64,000 nt of DNA from Byssothecium circinans (GCA_010015675.1 ML977003.1:430440-494439), one strand, 5' to 3'; shown: positions 33,401-45,857, counted from the stretch's first letter. The notes: generated by a model from the sequence alone, not told the origin. Numbers and translations: made by a program.

Positions 33401-35298
33401 TCGGTCTCAGTCATAGTTCTCTGGAGCAAATGCTTTGGAAGTGATGGAAAAGTAGCACTGAGAGGGTGATTCGTAAAGGTTAGAAGGGTAAAGAAGGTTT
33501 TGTAGTAAATATTTTAACATGGGACTGCAAAAGCCGACAGAATATGGGCAGCGCTACATTACTTCTTGATCTGGAAATTTTGATGGAAAGGAGAAAGGAG
33601 TCCACGATAGAGAACTGCTACATGGTGGCTTCTCGAATTTGCTCTAAGGGGAGCAAACATGTTCGTTTGTTCTTTTCCATTTTGAAGTTGGGATTCTGAG
33701 CGCAGGGAAGGACACATGAAGTCTGATGGGCCATCTTTTCTTCTACAACGATCCAAAGACCATACTCAGAGGACGAAGACTCTCTATCCCAGCCTAAGCA
33801 GACACGGGGAAAAGTTGCCACATTTGAAAGGGGCGGGGAACTTGTCAGAAGTACAAATACCATGAAAGACAGGCTCATGTTACCATAATCTATTTTACCC
33901 TACTATATATACTCCAAACCACCTAAAATCTTCAATCAAAACAAGCTAGAGAACGCTAGCACGGCCGACTGGGTAGAGGCACCGTAATTTCTCCCAGCCA
34001 GGATATAGTAGCAAACAGTGTAGTCGTTAGTCCCACTTAAATCTATTCCTAGAATCCAAAAATGGAATAGTAGTGGTGAGTTGAAAAAACCCCCGCTTCA
34101 TTGGGTAAATTACAGACAACAACTTCAATTGAAGGGGTTTCTGGTCGATGGTGTTGTCGATTCTTTTTACCCTTTTTTTGGAGGGGAGGGGGGAGGTGGG
34201 GTTACGGGGGAGGCATCTCAACATTTTCCGAAGCACCTGAACATTTCGCATAGATCACTCTGAAATTTAACGAAGAAATTGCAATGTCTTCCTTTAGTGT
34301 GGTGCACAAAGCGAAGTGGTAGCAACAACACCTAAGTCTGCTGTTAAAACTCTGGCAGAGCATAACAGTATTTCTCTTATCGCTCCCATGTGCCTTCCAA
34401 GACCCGCACGGGGGATCTGTTACAGCTCAAAATTTCCGTGCAGGTTTGGCGGCGAAGAAGCCGTTCCATACCGATCCCCATTGTTAGCCGCAGCCCGTGA
34501 CTTGACCGGTCAATTGGTCAGTTGACATGCGCCTTACAGCGCTACCCTTGCAATGCTTGTAGCTTGCCGCCATCGTCGTAATTACATAAAAGTCGACGAA
34601 GATTGCACAGTACCACATCGCGTGACGGAGTCAACCTCAGTTGGCAAAATAGCAGTCTGATAGTATCAGGCTTGACGGGAGAAACATGAGGCCGTCATGA
34701 CGTCGAAAAAGGCCTGAGCTTCACAGCGATCGTGGGGAGACTAGCCTCTGACGAGGTCCGAAGAGGCATTTCCCCACATACGCTAAGATCGCTAGCGCGG
34801 CGCTTACATGCCTGTTCCAGGACGACTGCTTTTCACTAGCAGCCGTTTATACCAAAGACAGGCACGGCAGCGGGTACAATTCGAGGGACTCTGGTTGGTA
34901 GCAGGCCGGTGTTTGGTGATTGCTGCATGTTCACTGGAAGTAGGAATGTTTGACGGAGTAGCGGCAGCCGCAAGCAGAGATCAAAAGCCAAGGAATGCGC
35001 GGGTGATGGCTCCGATAACGCCCACGGCCGATCGCCCGACACAAACTTGCGCTTCCCTCTCTGCTGCCCGCTTTCCCTTTCCCATTTGTTCTTCGTCTCT
35101 TCTATTTCCCAACCACACAATCGATTGTTTGCTTCCGTCCTTCTTCTCACATTCCTTGCGTACACAAGGCGTTTTCTTTCACGTAATCGCAAACAAGAGC
35201 ACTACTTACACAGCAACACCTGCCTCACCGCCGCACACGCCCACCACCGCTCTTGTTTGCGTGTTGGCGTAGACGTAAGAATCAAGTCAGGCTATAGG
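30435..35298. other. 4.86-kb gene-poor region
   Basis: No supported gene. From about 30.8 to 34.3 kb the sequence is AT-richer than its neighbours, with many short broken frames and loosely similar segments (for example GCAAACATGT-type stretches near 32923 and 33653, and GAGAAG(A/C)ACATG near 31696 and 32625). This looks like decayed repetitive DNA, but no transposase or reverse-transcriptase motif can be read. The last 500 nt is CT-rich and probably the promoter of the MFS gene. Confidence 0.5.
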
Positions 35299-37118
35299 AT
35301 GCGTGGACTCACCAGAACAAGAACAAGCCCCCGAAACCCGGACGACTTCCCGTTTGTGCAGCTTTTTCTGCTCGGTGAGTACTTTGTCAGTTCATAGCTT
35401 AGACAGAGAAAAAGGACTGACGCTTCTTGCAGCGCTCGTTCGAGTCGCTGAACCAATTGCACTCACCTCGATCTTCCCGTATGCCATCAAACTTGCCGCT
35501 CATTATGGCATCCCCGAATCGCAAGGCCCATTCTTCGCGGGCATCCTCATTTCTGCTTTCTCGCTCGCGGAGGCTTGCACCGGCATGTATTGGGGAGGTT
35601 TGAGCGATAGATTTGGTCGTAAACCAATCTTGCTCCTTGGATGCTTTGGCACCATCTCCTCACTACTAGTCGTTGGATTCGCGCCGAGCTTTTGGGTTGC
35701 ACTCGCTGGCCGCATCCTCGGAGGTGTCCTCAATGGCAACATAGGTGTGATACAGACAATGGTCGGCGAGCTGGTTCAGAATCCTGCCCATGAACGTAAG
35801 TTTAATGCGTGCCTTAACGCGCACCTGCTGACTTGACGCAGCCAAAGCATACGCGGTGATGCCGTTCGTCTGGAGCATCGGAACTATCATCGGACGTAAG
35901 AAGCACCTTTCCCTAGTACTTGAAAATGCCGTGCTGATTTCGCAGCTTCGATTGGTGGATATTTCTCCGAACCAGTCGCAAACTTTCCATCCATGTTCTC
36001 GCCCTCTGGCCTCTTTGCCAAGCTTCCGTACCTGCTTCCCAATCTCATTTGCACTGGGTTACTTGTTATTGCTATGATCGCAGGCTACGTTCTCCTCGAA
36101 GAAACTCATCCGGATATGCAACCATGGAGCACCGAAGCCGACCTCGATAGTTCGACAGCAGAAACCCCCTTGTTTCCCGCCCAAGGCGCCACTGCCAACG
36201 CGGCTGCCAATTTGGCTACAGAAAGTTATGGGACGTTCGATGCGGTCGATATGCAACGCGATGAGCTTTGGCGCGTCAAGTCGAATGGCGAATGGATTGA
36301 GGACTCTCCTGCGAATGATAAAGTCATTACAAAGACTGTCCTGACGTTCGTCGTCGCATTGGGTATCTTTACCTACCACTCAGTAAGGCGCGCCTTGGGG
36401 GGAATTGCTTGCTTTGCTGACGTTTGTGTAGATGACTTACGACCATTTGCTTCCAATCTACTTCCAAGACAAGCGTGCCGACGATATCTCCCTTCTTTCA
36501 CTGTCTTTTACGTCTCTTGCTGGCGGCCTTGGCATACCACTTCAAGACGTCGGTATCATCATGTCCGTCAACGGGCTGATTCAACTCTTCATCCAGGGAG
36601 CGGTCTTTCCTGTCCTTGCTTCGTGGTTTGGCGTATGGAAGCTGCTGGTTATCGTCACGATTGGTCATCCCATCGCCTATTTCGTCGTTCCATTCTTGCC
36701 ATTACTCCCGCAGAATTTGCTTTACCCTGGAATCTACGCCTGCCTCACCATTCGAAGCCTCACCTCGATTGTCGCCTATCCTCTCCTCCTTATCATGATC
36801 AAGGAAGCCGCGCCGTCTCCTACTCATCTCGGCAAGATCAACGGACTCGCAGCGAGCACTGGAGCTGCCTGTCGAACCATGGCTAGCCCCATTGCTGGCC
36901 TGCTCTACGGTCTATCCATCGAGATGCACTTCACGCCCCTCGCCTGGTGGGCATCTGCCCTGGTCGCATTCGTTGGTGCCATGCAGATCCCGTTCATGAG
37001 CCGCGCAGCATCAAACTGCAATACTCGGGTTCAAGCAGCGGCACGTTGCTGTCTGACAAAGGACCGTACGAGGAGGCCTAGTATTGTTCGCATTAGGGTG
37101 GAAGATGAGGAGGCGTAA
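35299..37118 (+). CDS. Major facilitator superfamily transporter, DHA1-like
   Basis: Five exons (35299-35374, 35433-35795, 35842-35895, 35946-36382, 36432-37118) give 538 aa. About 12 hydrophobic segments are present. The MFS signature between helices 2 and 3 reads GGLSDRFGRKP, and RILGGVLNGNIGV follows in helix 4. A hydrophilic central loop (about residues 215-290, Asp/Glu/Ala-rich) separates the two six-helix halves. The pattern resembles the fungal Zif1/tetracycline-resistance-like branch of proton antiporters, usually vacuolar or plasma-membrane exporters. The N-terminus is the weak point: the frame giving FPFVQLFLLALVRVAEP is required by the first splice join, but the true start may lie in another upstream exon. 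Substrate unknown. Confidence 0.85.
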
Positions 37119-37713
37119 GATATTAGAGGACGTCCAGCCTTTGTTTTTCCATTCAGCAACATCATTTGGAGATAGCATACATACGAAAGGAGCAGGCGCA
37201 ACGGACATGGAATTCGGGCATAGATGCCAAGGTTGTACGGACCTTTAGGTTCTCACGAGCGGTGTTGGCGTTGTCAAAACTTTCAAGGATTTGTTTCGTG
37301 CGAAAGGGGCGTACGGGTCGTCCTGGCTTTCGATTGTGGGCGCATGTATCTGATACCCATGCATAGAGGCACGCATATAGTTCGCAGTCCATACAATGCA
37401 TATACATACCTATTCCGTGCGTGCATTCAGGCGCCCACGACCCAACATAGCTCCATTGCTCGAAGAGGCGAAGATGCCCAATTGAGTAGGTGATTCGCAG
37501 TTGGATGACCACCGTGAAACAATTGGAACAAGAATCGGCATGTCACCAGCATCCCAAAGGGTCTGCCTTTTCACCTTTTCAACGGCGAAGTCTAACCCTA
37601 TCTCTCAACCCGAGGTGCAGAAAGCGGAAGCCCGGAAAGTCTTTGCGTTTGCTGTCGAGCAAAGATGCAGCGGCAGTTTGTCACAGAGAAGGAAAAGCGT
37701 CCAATGTAGATTA
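37119..37713. other. Region between the MFS gene and the inverted-repeat element
   Basis: About 595 nt with only short, unsupported frames. Confidence 0.45.
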
Positions 37714-37890
37714 ACGTATCCGTGCGCGTAATGCGCGGATTCGCGTGATGCGCCGCTTTTTACTAGGAAAATCAAAGAAAATAAGCAACTTTAAAGTTAT
37801 ATAACTCTTTAACTACCTTTTCTTTTTAAAAGCTTCCTTAACTAAAGTTATAGAGAAAGACTATCTTTATAACTCTAGAATTTTAGTTTT
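37714..37890 (+). repeat. Left terminal inverted repeat
   Basis: Perfect inverted match to 38205-38381. It is truncated by the N gap, so the repeat may be longer. Confidence 0.9.
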
Positions 37891-38120
37891 NNNNNNNNNN
37901 NNNNNNNNNNNNNNNNNNNNNNNNNNNNNNNNNNNNNNNNNNNNNNNNNNNNNNNNNNNNNNNNNNNNNNNNNNNNNNNNNNNNNNNNNNNNNNNNNNNN
38001 NNNNNNNNNNNNNNNNNNNNNNNNNNNNNNNNNNNNNNNNNNNNNNNNNNNNNNNNNNNNNNNNNNNNNNNNNNNNNNNNNNNNNNNNNNNNNNNNNNNN
38101 NNNNNNNNNNNNNNNNNNNN
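37891..38120. other. Assembly gap (230 N)
   Basis: A run of N starting exactly where the inverted repeat is being read. The palindrome itself probably blocked sequencing or assembly. Confidence 0.99.
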
Positions 38121-38204
38121 CTCCTAAAAAAATATTATTTTTAAAATTTAGAGACTTAAGTTTTAGTACTTTTATACTTTTTTCTTAAAACTAATTATTA
38201 TTAG

Positions 38205-38381
38205 AAAACTAAAATTCTAGAGTTATAAAGATAGTCTTTCTCTATAACTTTAGTTAAGGAAGCTTTTAAAAAGAAAAGGTAGTTAAAGAGTTATATAACT
38301 TTAAAGTTGCTTATTTTCTTTGATTTTCCTAGTAAAAAGCGGCGCATCACGCGAATCCGCGCATTACGCGCACGGATACGT
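38205..38381 (-). repeat. Right terminal inverted repeat
   Basis: Reverse complement of 37714-37890, ending in GGATACGT before a TA. Confidence 0.9.
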
Positions 38382-38383
38382 TA

Positions 38384-41300
38384 CCACAGTAACTCTGTGT
38401 CCGGGCGACTTTCGACTTCTTTTTTTTTTTTGGGAGAGTTTCTGTGGCCGCTTTGGAGTCACTTGCACCCAAAGTACCCAGTCCAACCCCTGCGATCCCG
38501 TCCGCTTTTCTTGCCTAATTCCCACGCCGCCCATGCTGTCCTAGTTTCACGCATCCTGGATCCTAAAATTCACAACTGAACGTGTCTAAAAATGAACCCA
38601 CATCCAGATTGTTTCGAGGTTCTTGAGACTCTCAGGACCCAAATCTGGCACCGGACCCTCCTAGTGCTCCGGTCGCTCGCGGAAAGATAAACTCGGGAAG
38701 TAAGCGAGTAAGACTCGCGTCACCTCCAAAACTCAGCAATTAGGCGGGGTATGAGGGACTGAATCATCTATGGATGAGTTTTGCGGAGTACCTATGGTAG
38801 GATTGTTGGTTTAGTTCCCAAGATTTTGCTACCGCGACTATTATGGAGGTTATTTTTGGTCTTTAATACTTTGGCGAAATTAGTAGTGCTGTAACTTGGG
38901 CCAAGAAACATGAAATATTCTGCCTTAAAGCGACATGCCGTCTTGTTTTCACTATTCCGCGAAGAAACAGCGAAAGTAAACGATTTGGTTTGACAATCTC
39001 GTCTAGTTCTGCCCCGGTTTCTATATTGAAGAGTCTCAAACTATTAAAACCGCCCAAGCCGCCCAAGAATCTCAAGTTGATGGAACCCACGCTGACGGGC
39101 TCGAAAGTACGACTGTCTGCGGATTTAGCACTGAGAGTCGGTTACTAGGGAAGAATGGTCCTTATTCCTTCTCTGCTTCTTCAATCCGGGTTGGGGCGTG
39201 TCCACAGTATTAACACAGGGCTAATCAATACATTAAAGAAAATGCTGATATTACTATATATGCGATCCCCTCCCAAAATAATTCCGAAGTCTCCTGCATC
39301 CTGCTTCTCTTGCTCTTGACCTAAACTTGTTAGGGTCCTCTTGCCTCCAATCCGATATCGAATGTAAACATCCTAGATATGTGAAGGCGCTTAGGGGAGC
39401 AGGCACTGAACTCTCCCGGATCTCCTTCTGCCTTCCTCACACCAACTCCTTCCTTGTACCGCGGCAACCAGGACTTGCCTACGGGTCTTGTACGTCTATG
39501 ATATTAGGTAACTTTCACTCAATAAATCAGCTATCGAGGCATCGAGCACCTAAGCTTTTAGACCTGTACAACGTTCAAATGCATTACCAAAACTCGTAAA
39601 GTGTAAAAGCGCGAGGCAAAGCGAAACTTGAAGTACTTACCGCTTTATAGTATTGCTCTCAGTACCTTCCCAGACGCCCACGTGTACCGTATGTTTGTTT
39701 GGATCTTCAGTAGTCCAGTGGAAGTGCGAAGGTGCGTATGGGCGCAAAACACACCAAATAAATAGCCCGTCTTCCCTCATCCTCACCCACCTCTCCTTCA
39801 TCCACCTCTTCCTCATGGATCTTCTTTTGCGCAGGAGAGCTCGTTAATCTCCAAAGGGAATCCCCTCTCTTGTCTTCTCATTGCGGTCACCGCCCGCCTC
39901 TACAACCCTTCCTTGTCCATCCTGCCTTTGCCAGCTCTTCCCACCTGCTCGTTCCACAGCCATCTGCATCTTACTGTAGCTTGGACTACAGATCCACTTT
40001 CGACTGCCGCCACACCCTCCTGTCACAGACTTTCGTCCAGATAATGAGAGTCCAGCGTCGCAGTCGCAAGCCCGATATCATCACCAGTCCAACAGTTCGA
40101 CCAGATCAAATGCACCGGCGGAATCTTCGCCCCACGCCTTCAAAGACCCGCAGTCCTTTCCAGCATCCCACGCCGCCCGCTATACTACATCGACTCTATC
40201 GTCGATGGATGTACGGGGTATCGGGGTTCTGGAAGGATGTAATCAGGTACATTGAAAGGTAGGGATGGCGCCCCAGTGATCCCAGACCCCGATGCAGAGA
40301 AATCACACCGCTGAGAGGTTTGGAGGATGCGGCCCTAGGTACGTATCCCCTCACTTCGTTGATGACTGATGAAAAGAACAGCTAGAGGGGTCGTAAGGAG
40401 AGAGGGGTTGGGGTTTTTATATTGCACAGCACTTCCTCCCCCACCCAGTCAAGTGTGACTCGCGCGCAGGCTGACCCAAAGGAATTTGGGCAGGTTCGTT
40501 CCACGGTTCGCGGTTTTTGTTTCGTTCCACGGTTCACGATTTTTGTTTCGTCGAGCGTTTCCCTTTCTTCGTGGCTTTCCTAGGGTTCGAGTTCATCGTC
40601 AGCAGCTCCTGCTTCCGCCTCAGTTTTACCGCGTCCTTTCCATGCCGTCTTTTCGTTTTCGCGATCTCGTACCTTTTCGGTTTTGTAGCGGTTGGACCTA
40701 TCCTTCGCCGCCGCTTCTGCATGCACTTAGCTGCCAACCGAGCTGGCATTGAATACGCGGGTGGCGGGCCGGGCATTGGAATTGTTGGGCTGCTGGTGAT
40801 TCATGTGCGAAAGGGTTCTAGGCGGGCTTCCCATCCGTACCGTAGCTAGGCAAGGTACAAATCCATTCTCGCTACTCTGCCTCACATTGATCCAACCACC
40901 TAATAAGGATAATATAAAAAGTTCAATGTTTGTGGTCCTCTGTCGACCTATCCTCTGCTATACATGGTTCAGGCATCTGAGATGCGCACCGCGGCGAAGC
41001 TTGCTGAATTTTCCGCCTGTACCATGGTTCGCCGTTCACAAGCAATAATTATGCCCAAAGCCAACTGGAAGAGATATTTTCGGCTAGTCCTTCCCCCATT
41101 ACAACATTATTTCCATAAGTGTATGACACGAGCAGTAGGACGCAAGGAGATCACTCCTACCTCAAGCTGTAATTCGAAATCGGTAGGTTGATGGGACGAG
41201 GAGCGATGTCTAATATACATAAACAGACGTACTGCAGTGAATCCGAAGGGGGAGTCCCTGGACAGAGATTACCGTGACTCCGAAAAGAAGGCGAGGTGTG

Positions 41301-43247
41301 GCCGACCCGAATCCGGCCGTATAGCCTTGTGTCAATAGTCTCGATAGTTTTCAATATTCTAACAACGTCATCGGTAGTTTTGGCCCAGCAAAGCGTGGTG
41401 GGGAACACTTCTACACTAGTACCGTACTGTGCATCTGCGCCGGCGAGGTCTGTACTGTATACATATGTAGATGAGAGGATGGACTGGTGCTGGTGGTGGT
41501 GAGGTGAGCAAGAGTGGGGGCAGGACTCGATTGAGCTACTGTAAGTCGAGTCGAGTCGAGGGTGAGATCAGAGATGGAGTCTAATGGACTCTCAGCTCAC
41601 GGGACACAGGCATAGTTTGTCCGGAGGCACGGTAACCATCTTAGTTCCTATCCCTACCCATCCCATATTCGACAGCAGTGGATTTTGCGTCCAAAAACGC
41701 AAAAAGAGGCATCACGACTCACGAGAGAACAGACGGCTGGCACTGCCACCTCCGTCTTTGGACGACCGTAGGTATTGGACCCACCTTGTATCCGTAGATA
41801 GAATGCTTTTAGCTGTCAGAAGTTGACGATGGTCTGCAAGGTACGCGAGACAAAACGGGGAGAGACGGGGACTGTGCATGATGAAGGACCCCTGCCATCT
41901 CGTCTCGCCTTCATGCGTGCGTGCATTGAGCACTCTGTCCCGATTTGGCCTCTTGATGGCGGCGCGCCGATGGGCTCCGGATTTTTAATATGCGAAGTCC
42001 GGCGGACTGGCGCGTTTGTGGAATGCCCATGTACGGAGGTTTGGATGGCTTGCAGAAGGCAGGAGGACCGTCTTTCGAGCGCACGCCTTGCCGTGAAGGA
42101 GAAGGGTTGCCTGCATGACATCAATCCACATCGGCGCTCCTTTCACATCGGCAACGCTTTGTTACTTTCTAGTGCTCACTGGCTTTTCACCACTCATCGG
42201 CGACGCCTTCTAGCGCTCACACTTCACTGGCTTTTCGGTGCACATTGCCAAAAGTCCTCTCGGGCGCGATTCGCTCAGCAGGCTCCATGGTACAACACCG
42301 GTGCAGCGCGTGAAACACGGTATGCAGCCTTCACCAGCTGTCTGCACGACCGACTGGGTCAAGCGTGCGCGGGAGAGCGGCGGGTACCTGAACAAGCTTT
42401 GGCATCTCCTGTCTGGGGAAGGACTGGGTTTGCTTCTTTGGGTGCGAGGCCGAGCAGGGGCGAGTTATCGACCCATTGACCCACTACTCACTGTGCAGGC
42501 AAAAAGAACACGGACCGATGAGAGAGCCCGCCCAGACTATGAGAACAATCGAGTGGATTCGAGCACTCCTACTGTGCACAGCGTATGCGGAAGGTTGACG
42601 CTGAACTGGACGTCCCGTCCACCGCCGACTGCCGATCCATCTTGCTCAGGCTAACAACAACCATACGTCTAGACTTTCTCCGTCCGTCCATATCCTTTTT
42701 GGTCCGGCATGGGATACTCGCGGCCGTTGATTGGGCCCGTACCTGCATTGGGCGTTTCAGAAGCGCTCGGTTGGACGACGCATTCGACCTCACTCCACAA
42801 ATATTCCACCTGGGCCAGCCTGCAACGGAGTGCAAGGCCCCAGCAAGAGGACATGGAGGCCGCGCGACAAACTCATGGCGCCCCCCTTTCAGTCCGTGGC
42901 TGTGTAGGACTAAGCCCGTTTCTCCCATGGCCGTTGGCACCTGCGCTGCCCATTTCACGAATCTCTGTTTCAAGTCCGTGCCTATACCCAACCAGCTATG
43001 GACTGTGCATGAGCAGGTCAAAGGTATATTTATCTCTCGTCTGTCCATTGTCAGACTTTCTTCCTCCCTCACAGCTCTTCGCTCTTTATTACTACTAATC
43101 AGAACTGTTCGGACAAGGTCACTCGTTTCCCTTAGTCCGTTGTTGTTTATACATTTACTCGCCCCAAGCAGTGCTTAATATCTACTTCTATACAGTCCCC
43201 GGCACTGTTGCCCTTCGTTACTACATTACTTTAGCTTTATCGTCAAG
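38384..43247. other. 4.86-kb gene-poor region before the CFEM-like gene
   Basis: No supported gene. Open frames such as 41823-42479 (218 codons) and 39870-40262 show no domain, odd composition and overlapping rivals on the other strand. The stretch contains one copy of the dispersed repeat of about 80 bp (38755-38838) and a small imperfect duplication at about 42165-42237. The last 250 nt, with a TATA-like GTATATTTA near 43023 and CT-rich runs, is the likely promoter of the CFEM-like gene. Confidence 0.5.
38755..38838 (+). repeat. Dispersed degenerate repeat of about 80 bp, copy A
   Basis: Shares TGGATGAGTTTTGC(A/G)GAGT, and after about 30 nt (A)GATTTTGCTACC, with copies at 45.65, 45.85 and 46.34 kb, in the same orientation. 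Confidence 0.6.
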
Positions 43248-45319
43248 ATGAAGGGCTCTATTGCGCTCCTCGTCTCCGGCCTTGCCACCCAGCAGGTCGC
43301 CGCCACATGGAACCGTACGTATTCTCCGAAAGACCTTGACACCCTTCTGGATGAGTTTTACTGACTTTACTTCCAGGCCAGGCTACCAACTACAACACTC
43401 CCCAATACAACAACAACGAATGCTCTGACAAGCAAAACAAGGGCTTCGACTGGTCTGACCTCAAGGAGGGCCAGAAGGACTTCGACTACGGAGACTTCAA
43501 GTTTGGTGGTGGATGGTCTTGCTCCAACAAGTTCGGCAAGCGTGATCTCCTCACGAAGCGTACGTTCAATAGCAAGTGCGTCAAGAACACCGTCTCTAAG
43601 GAAAAGCCCGCCACCTTCTCCTGCGACAAGAGGAAGGAGGGTTTCTCCGTCAAGGAGATCGATGTCTCAGTTGACCACGATGTCGACCTGACCTTCCACT
43701 ACAAGATGGGAGATGGATCCATCTGCAAGCACACTGCTCCCTGCAAGAAGGAGGGTACCACCGTCAAGAACACCCAGTGCGGTGGTGCTAGGAGTGTCGA
43801 GGTCTACCTTGGCAACAGCAAGGAGGGCAAGAAGAGCTGCGACATTGGCCTTCACCGTATCGGTTTCGACTGCACGCCTGGAAAGACCTACAACCCTATC
43901 CCCCCTTACACTCCTGCTCCCCCCAAGTCTAGCTCCACCCAGCCGCCGAAGACTTCCAGCGTTGGAACTACCTCCAAGGCCTCTTCGACTCTTGTTTCCA
44001 GTTCGTCGTACGCCGCCTCCAGCTCCAGCAAGGCTTCCTCGTCGTCTGCTGCTAGTTCTTCGCACGCTTCTTCGAGCTACTCCTCGGTCGCCAGTACGTC
44101 GCACGCTTCAAGCAGCACGCTGAGCTCTGCCACCAAGCCTTCCACTCCCGCTACCTCAAGCGTAGTTTCGAGCTCGTCCCAGGCTTCGTCTTCTACAGCT
44201 TCTTCCAGCAAGCCTGCTTCTTCGTCTGCTAGCTCCAGCTCCATTGGATACACTCCCGTATCGTCGGTTCCGTCAGTTCCTGCCTCCAGCAAGCCCACAA
44301 CTTCCACCCCCGCAGGCAGCACGACCACCCCTGCCTCCAGCTCCATTGGATACACTCCCGTGTCGTCGGTTCCGTCAGTTCCTGCTTCCAGCAAGCCTAT
44401 TTCTTCGTCTGCTGGCTCCAGCTCCGTTGGATACACTCCCGTATCGTCAGTTCCGTCAGCTCCTTCCACCCCCGCAGGCAGCACGACCGCCCCTGCCTCC
44501 AGCAAGCCCTCGACTCCGGTCGTTTCGTCGACCCCAAGCGCCGCGCCCTCCGGTCCTGCCTACCCTCCGGCTTCTCCCCCTGACGTTCTTCCCAAGTGCT
44601 TGAACACCTGGCTCCAGATTAACACCCAGTGCAAGGACAACACTGACAACGCCTGTTACTGCAAGATCCCTGACTTCACCAAGAACGTCATTGACTGTGT
44701 TGCTTCTTACTCCACCACCGAGGAGGCCCAGAAGGCTCTGCAATACTTCATCGGTATCTGCGCTGCTGACGTCCCCAAGAACCCTGGAATCGTTTCCAAC
44801 TGCCCGTCCAACATCCCCATCAACCCGACCACCCCTGTTGCTGCCCCGCCGCCAGCGGGAACGAAGCCAGCGACCACATATGCTCCTGGTTCCGCGTCGG
44901 TACCCGTTCAGGCGCCGTCACCTTCGGCTCCCGTTCAGGCACCCGCTCCTTCGGCTCCCATTTCGGCTCCGGCCCCAGGCGTTCCTTCCACCACCGTTCT
45001 CGTCGGTTCTACCACTTACACTGTTCCCCAGGTTGTCTTCTCCACCGGCAACCCGTCGACTGTGGCCCCTGGAGCTCCCGCCCCCAGCGGCTATGAGCCG
45101 ATTAACCTCGTCCCTGGTACGACTCCTGCCCCCGCCCCGGCTACCACCACGGGAGCCCCTTACCCTGTCCCCTCAGGCTTGACCTCTGTCGTCAAGCCCA
45201 CCGGAACTGGAGCCGTGAGCCCCTCAAAGCCCGCTGAGCTCTTCCCTGGAGCGGCTTCCTCGCTCCAGATGCAGATCCCCGCTGCTTTTGTTGCTGTCCT
45301 CGCTTTCTTCGCTTTGTAA
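43248..45319 (+). CDS. Secreted Ser-rich CFEM-like GPI-anchored cell-wall protein
   Basis: Two exons (43248-43314 and 43377-45319) give 669 aa. There is an N-terminal signal peptide (MKGSIALLVSGLATQQVAA), then a Cys-containing domain (about 30-190) with dibasic Kex2-like KR sites at GKRDL and TKRTF. Next comes a Ser/Thr/Pro-rich stalk (about 215-415) with three tandem copies of a unit starting SSS(I/V)GYTPVSSVPS. A CFEM-like domain (about 425-490) follows, containing the TDNACYC motif whose Asp is the haem-contact position in known CFEM proteins. After a Pro/Ala-rich linker, the C-terminus is a GPI-type hydrophobic tail (IPAAFVAVLAFFAL). I count seven cysteines in the CFEM region, not the usual eight. 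Likely at the cell wall or plasma membrane; roles in haem/iron capture or host contact are known for the family but unproven here. Confidence 0.88.
44236..44478 (+). repeat. Intragenic tandem repeats in the CFEM-like gene
   Basis: Three diverged copies of a unit encoding SSS(I/V)GYTPVSSVPS plus a variable Ala/Ser/Thr/Pro spacer. Nucleotide identity between the first two units is very high over about 60 nt, suggesting recent expansion or ongoing length change. Confidence 0.8.
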
Positions 45320-45651
45320 ATAAAGTGAGAGGGAAGTGCTGTTGTGTTGTATTGTGAATAGTGAACGGAGGTGGTAATGCTAAAGTGCTTTCTTGTCTCT
45401 CCTTTTGTTGCATATGTATGGAGCGCTTCTTGTGTTTTGGAATGGAATTGAATCGAAGCACCTAATGCTCGTCTCCTTGCCTTTTCTTATTCTATACCAC
45501 GTACATGTGATAGACGTAAATATAAAGTTAGACATCTAAACACTATCCCTTCGTCGCCTCCATAGTGATGTTTGTTGATGGGCCTCCCACAGCACGATGA
45601 CGGGGGGAAGTAAGCTGGAGAAACTTGTGTTGCTCTTGAATCGTTGAATTT

Positions 45652-45739
45652 CAGCGGTGTATCAGGTGCTGTATCCCCCTTGGACGAGTTTTCTGGGGTT
45701 CGATTATTGGGATCGTTTCTCGAAATTTTGCTACCTGTG
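45652..45739 (+). repeat. Dispersed degenerate repeat of about 80 bp, copy B
   Basis: Reads CGGTGTATCAGGTGCTGTAT, a TTGGACGAGTTTTCTGGGGT core and GAAATTTTGCTACC, collinear with copy C. Confidence 0.6.
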
Positions 45740-45857
45740 AGATGGGAGCGGGCTTCAGCACAGGTATTCAAGAGGCGTATGAATTCAGACGGACGACGGT
45801 GTGGAGAAATATATAAGCTGAAAACATTCGCATTACGCTCAGACGTCTAGGATTAAA

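Larger units (their letters stand above)
37714..38381. mobile_element. Long-terminal-inverted-repeat (MITE/foldback-like) element, interrupted by an assembly gap
   Basis: The left arm 37714-37890 and right arm 38205-38381 are perfect inverted copies over at least 177 bp, starting ACGTATCCGTGCGCG. The outer 40 bp are GC-rich with CpG runs; the inner part is AT-rich. TA dinucleotides flank both ends (37712-37713 and 38382-38383), as expected for TA target duplication by Tc1/mariner/pogo-type transposases. The interior holds 230 N followed by about 84 bp of AT-rich sequence. No transposase is visible, so it is either a non-autonomous element or its coding part is lost in the gap. Confidence 0.8.

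Noticed and set aside
33945..34020. tRNA-like stretch (GGCCGACTGGGTAGAGGC)
   Set aside because: Resembles an A box, but no B box (GGTTCGAATCC-like), acceptor stem or anticodon arm could be found.
30800..34400. RIP-mutated transposon
   Set aside because: The tract is only moderately AT-rich and lacks the strong TA bias expected of RIP; no transposon coding remnants are readable, so I call it only gene-poor.
34808..35272. 154-codon frame before the MFS gene
   Set aside because: Lies in a CT-rich promoter-like stretch and shows no protein feature.
39870..40262. 130-codon plus-strand frame
   Set aside because: Pro/Arg/Ser-rich, no domain, and a rival frame on the other strand; no support for coding.
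41823..42479. 218-codon plus-strand frame
   Set aside because: Long by chance in a GC-richer stretch; Cys/Arg/His-rich without motifs, and overlapped by other long frames.
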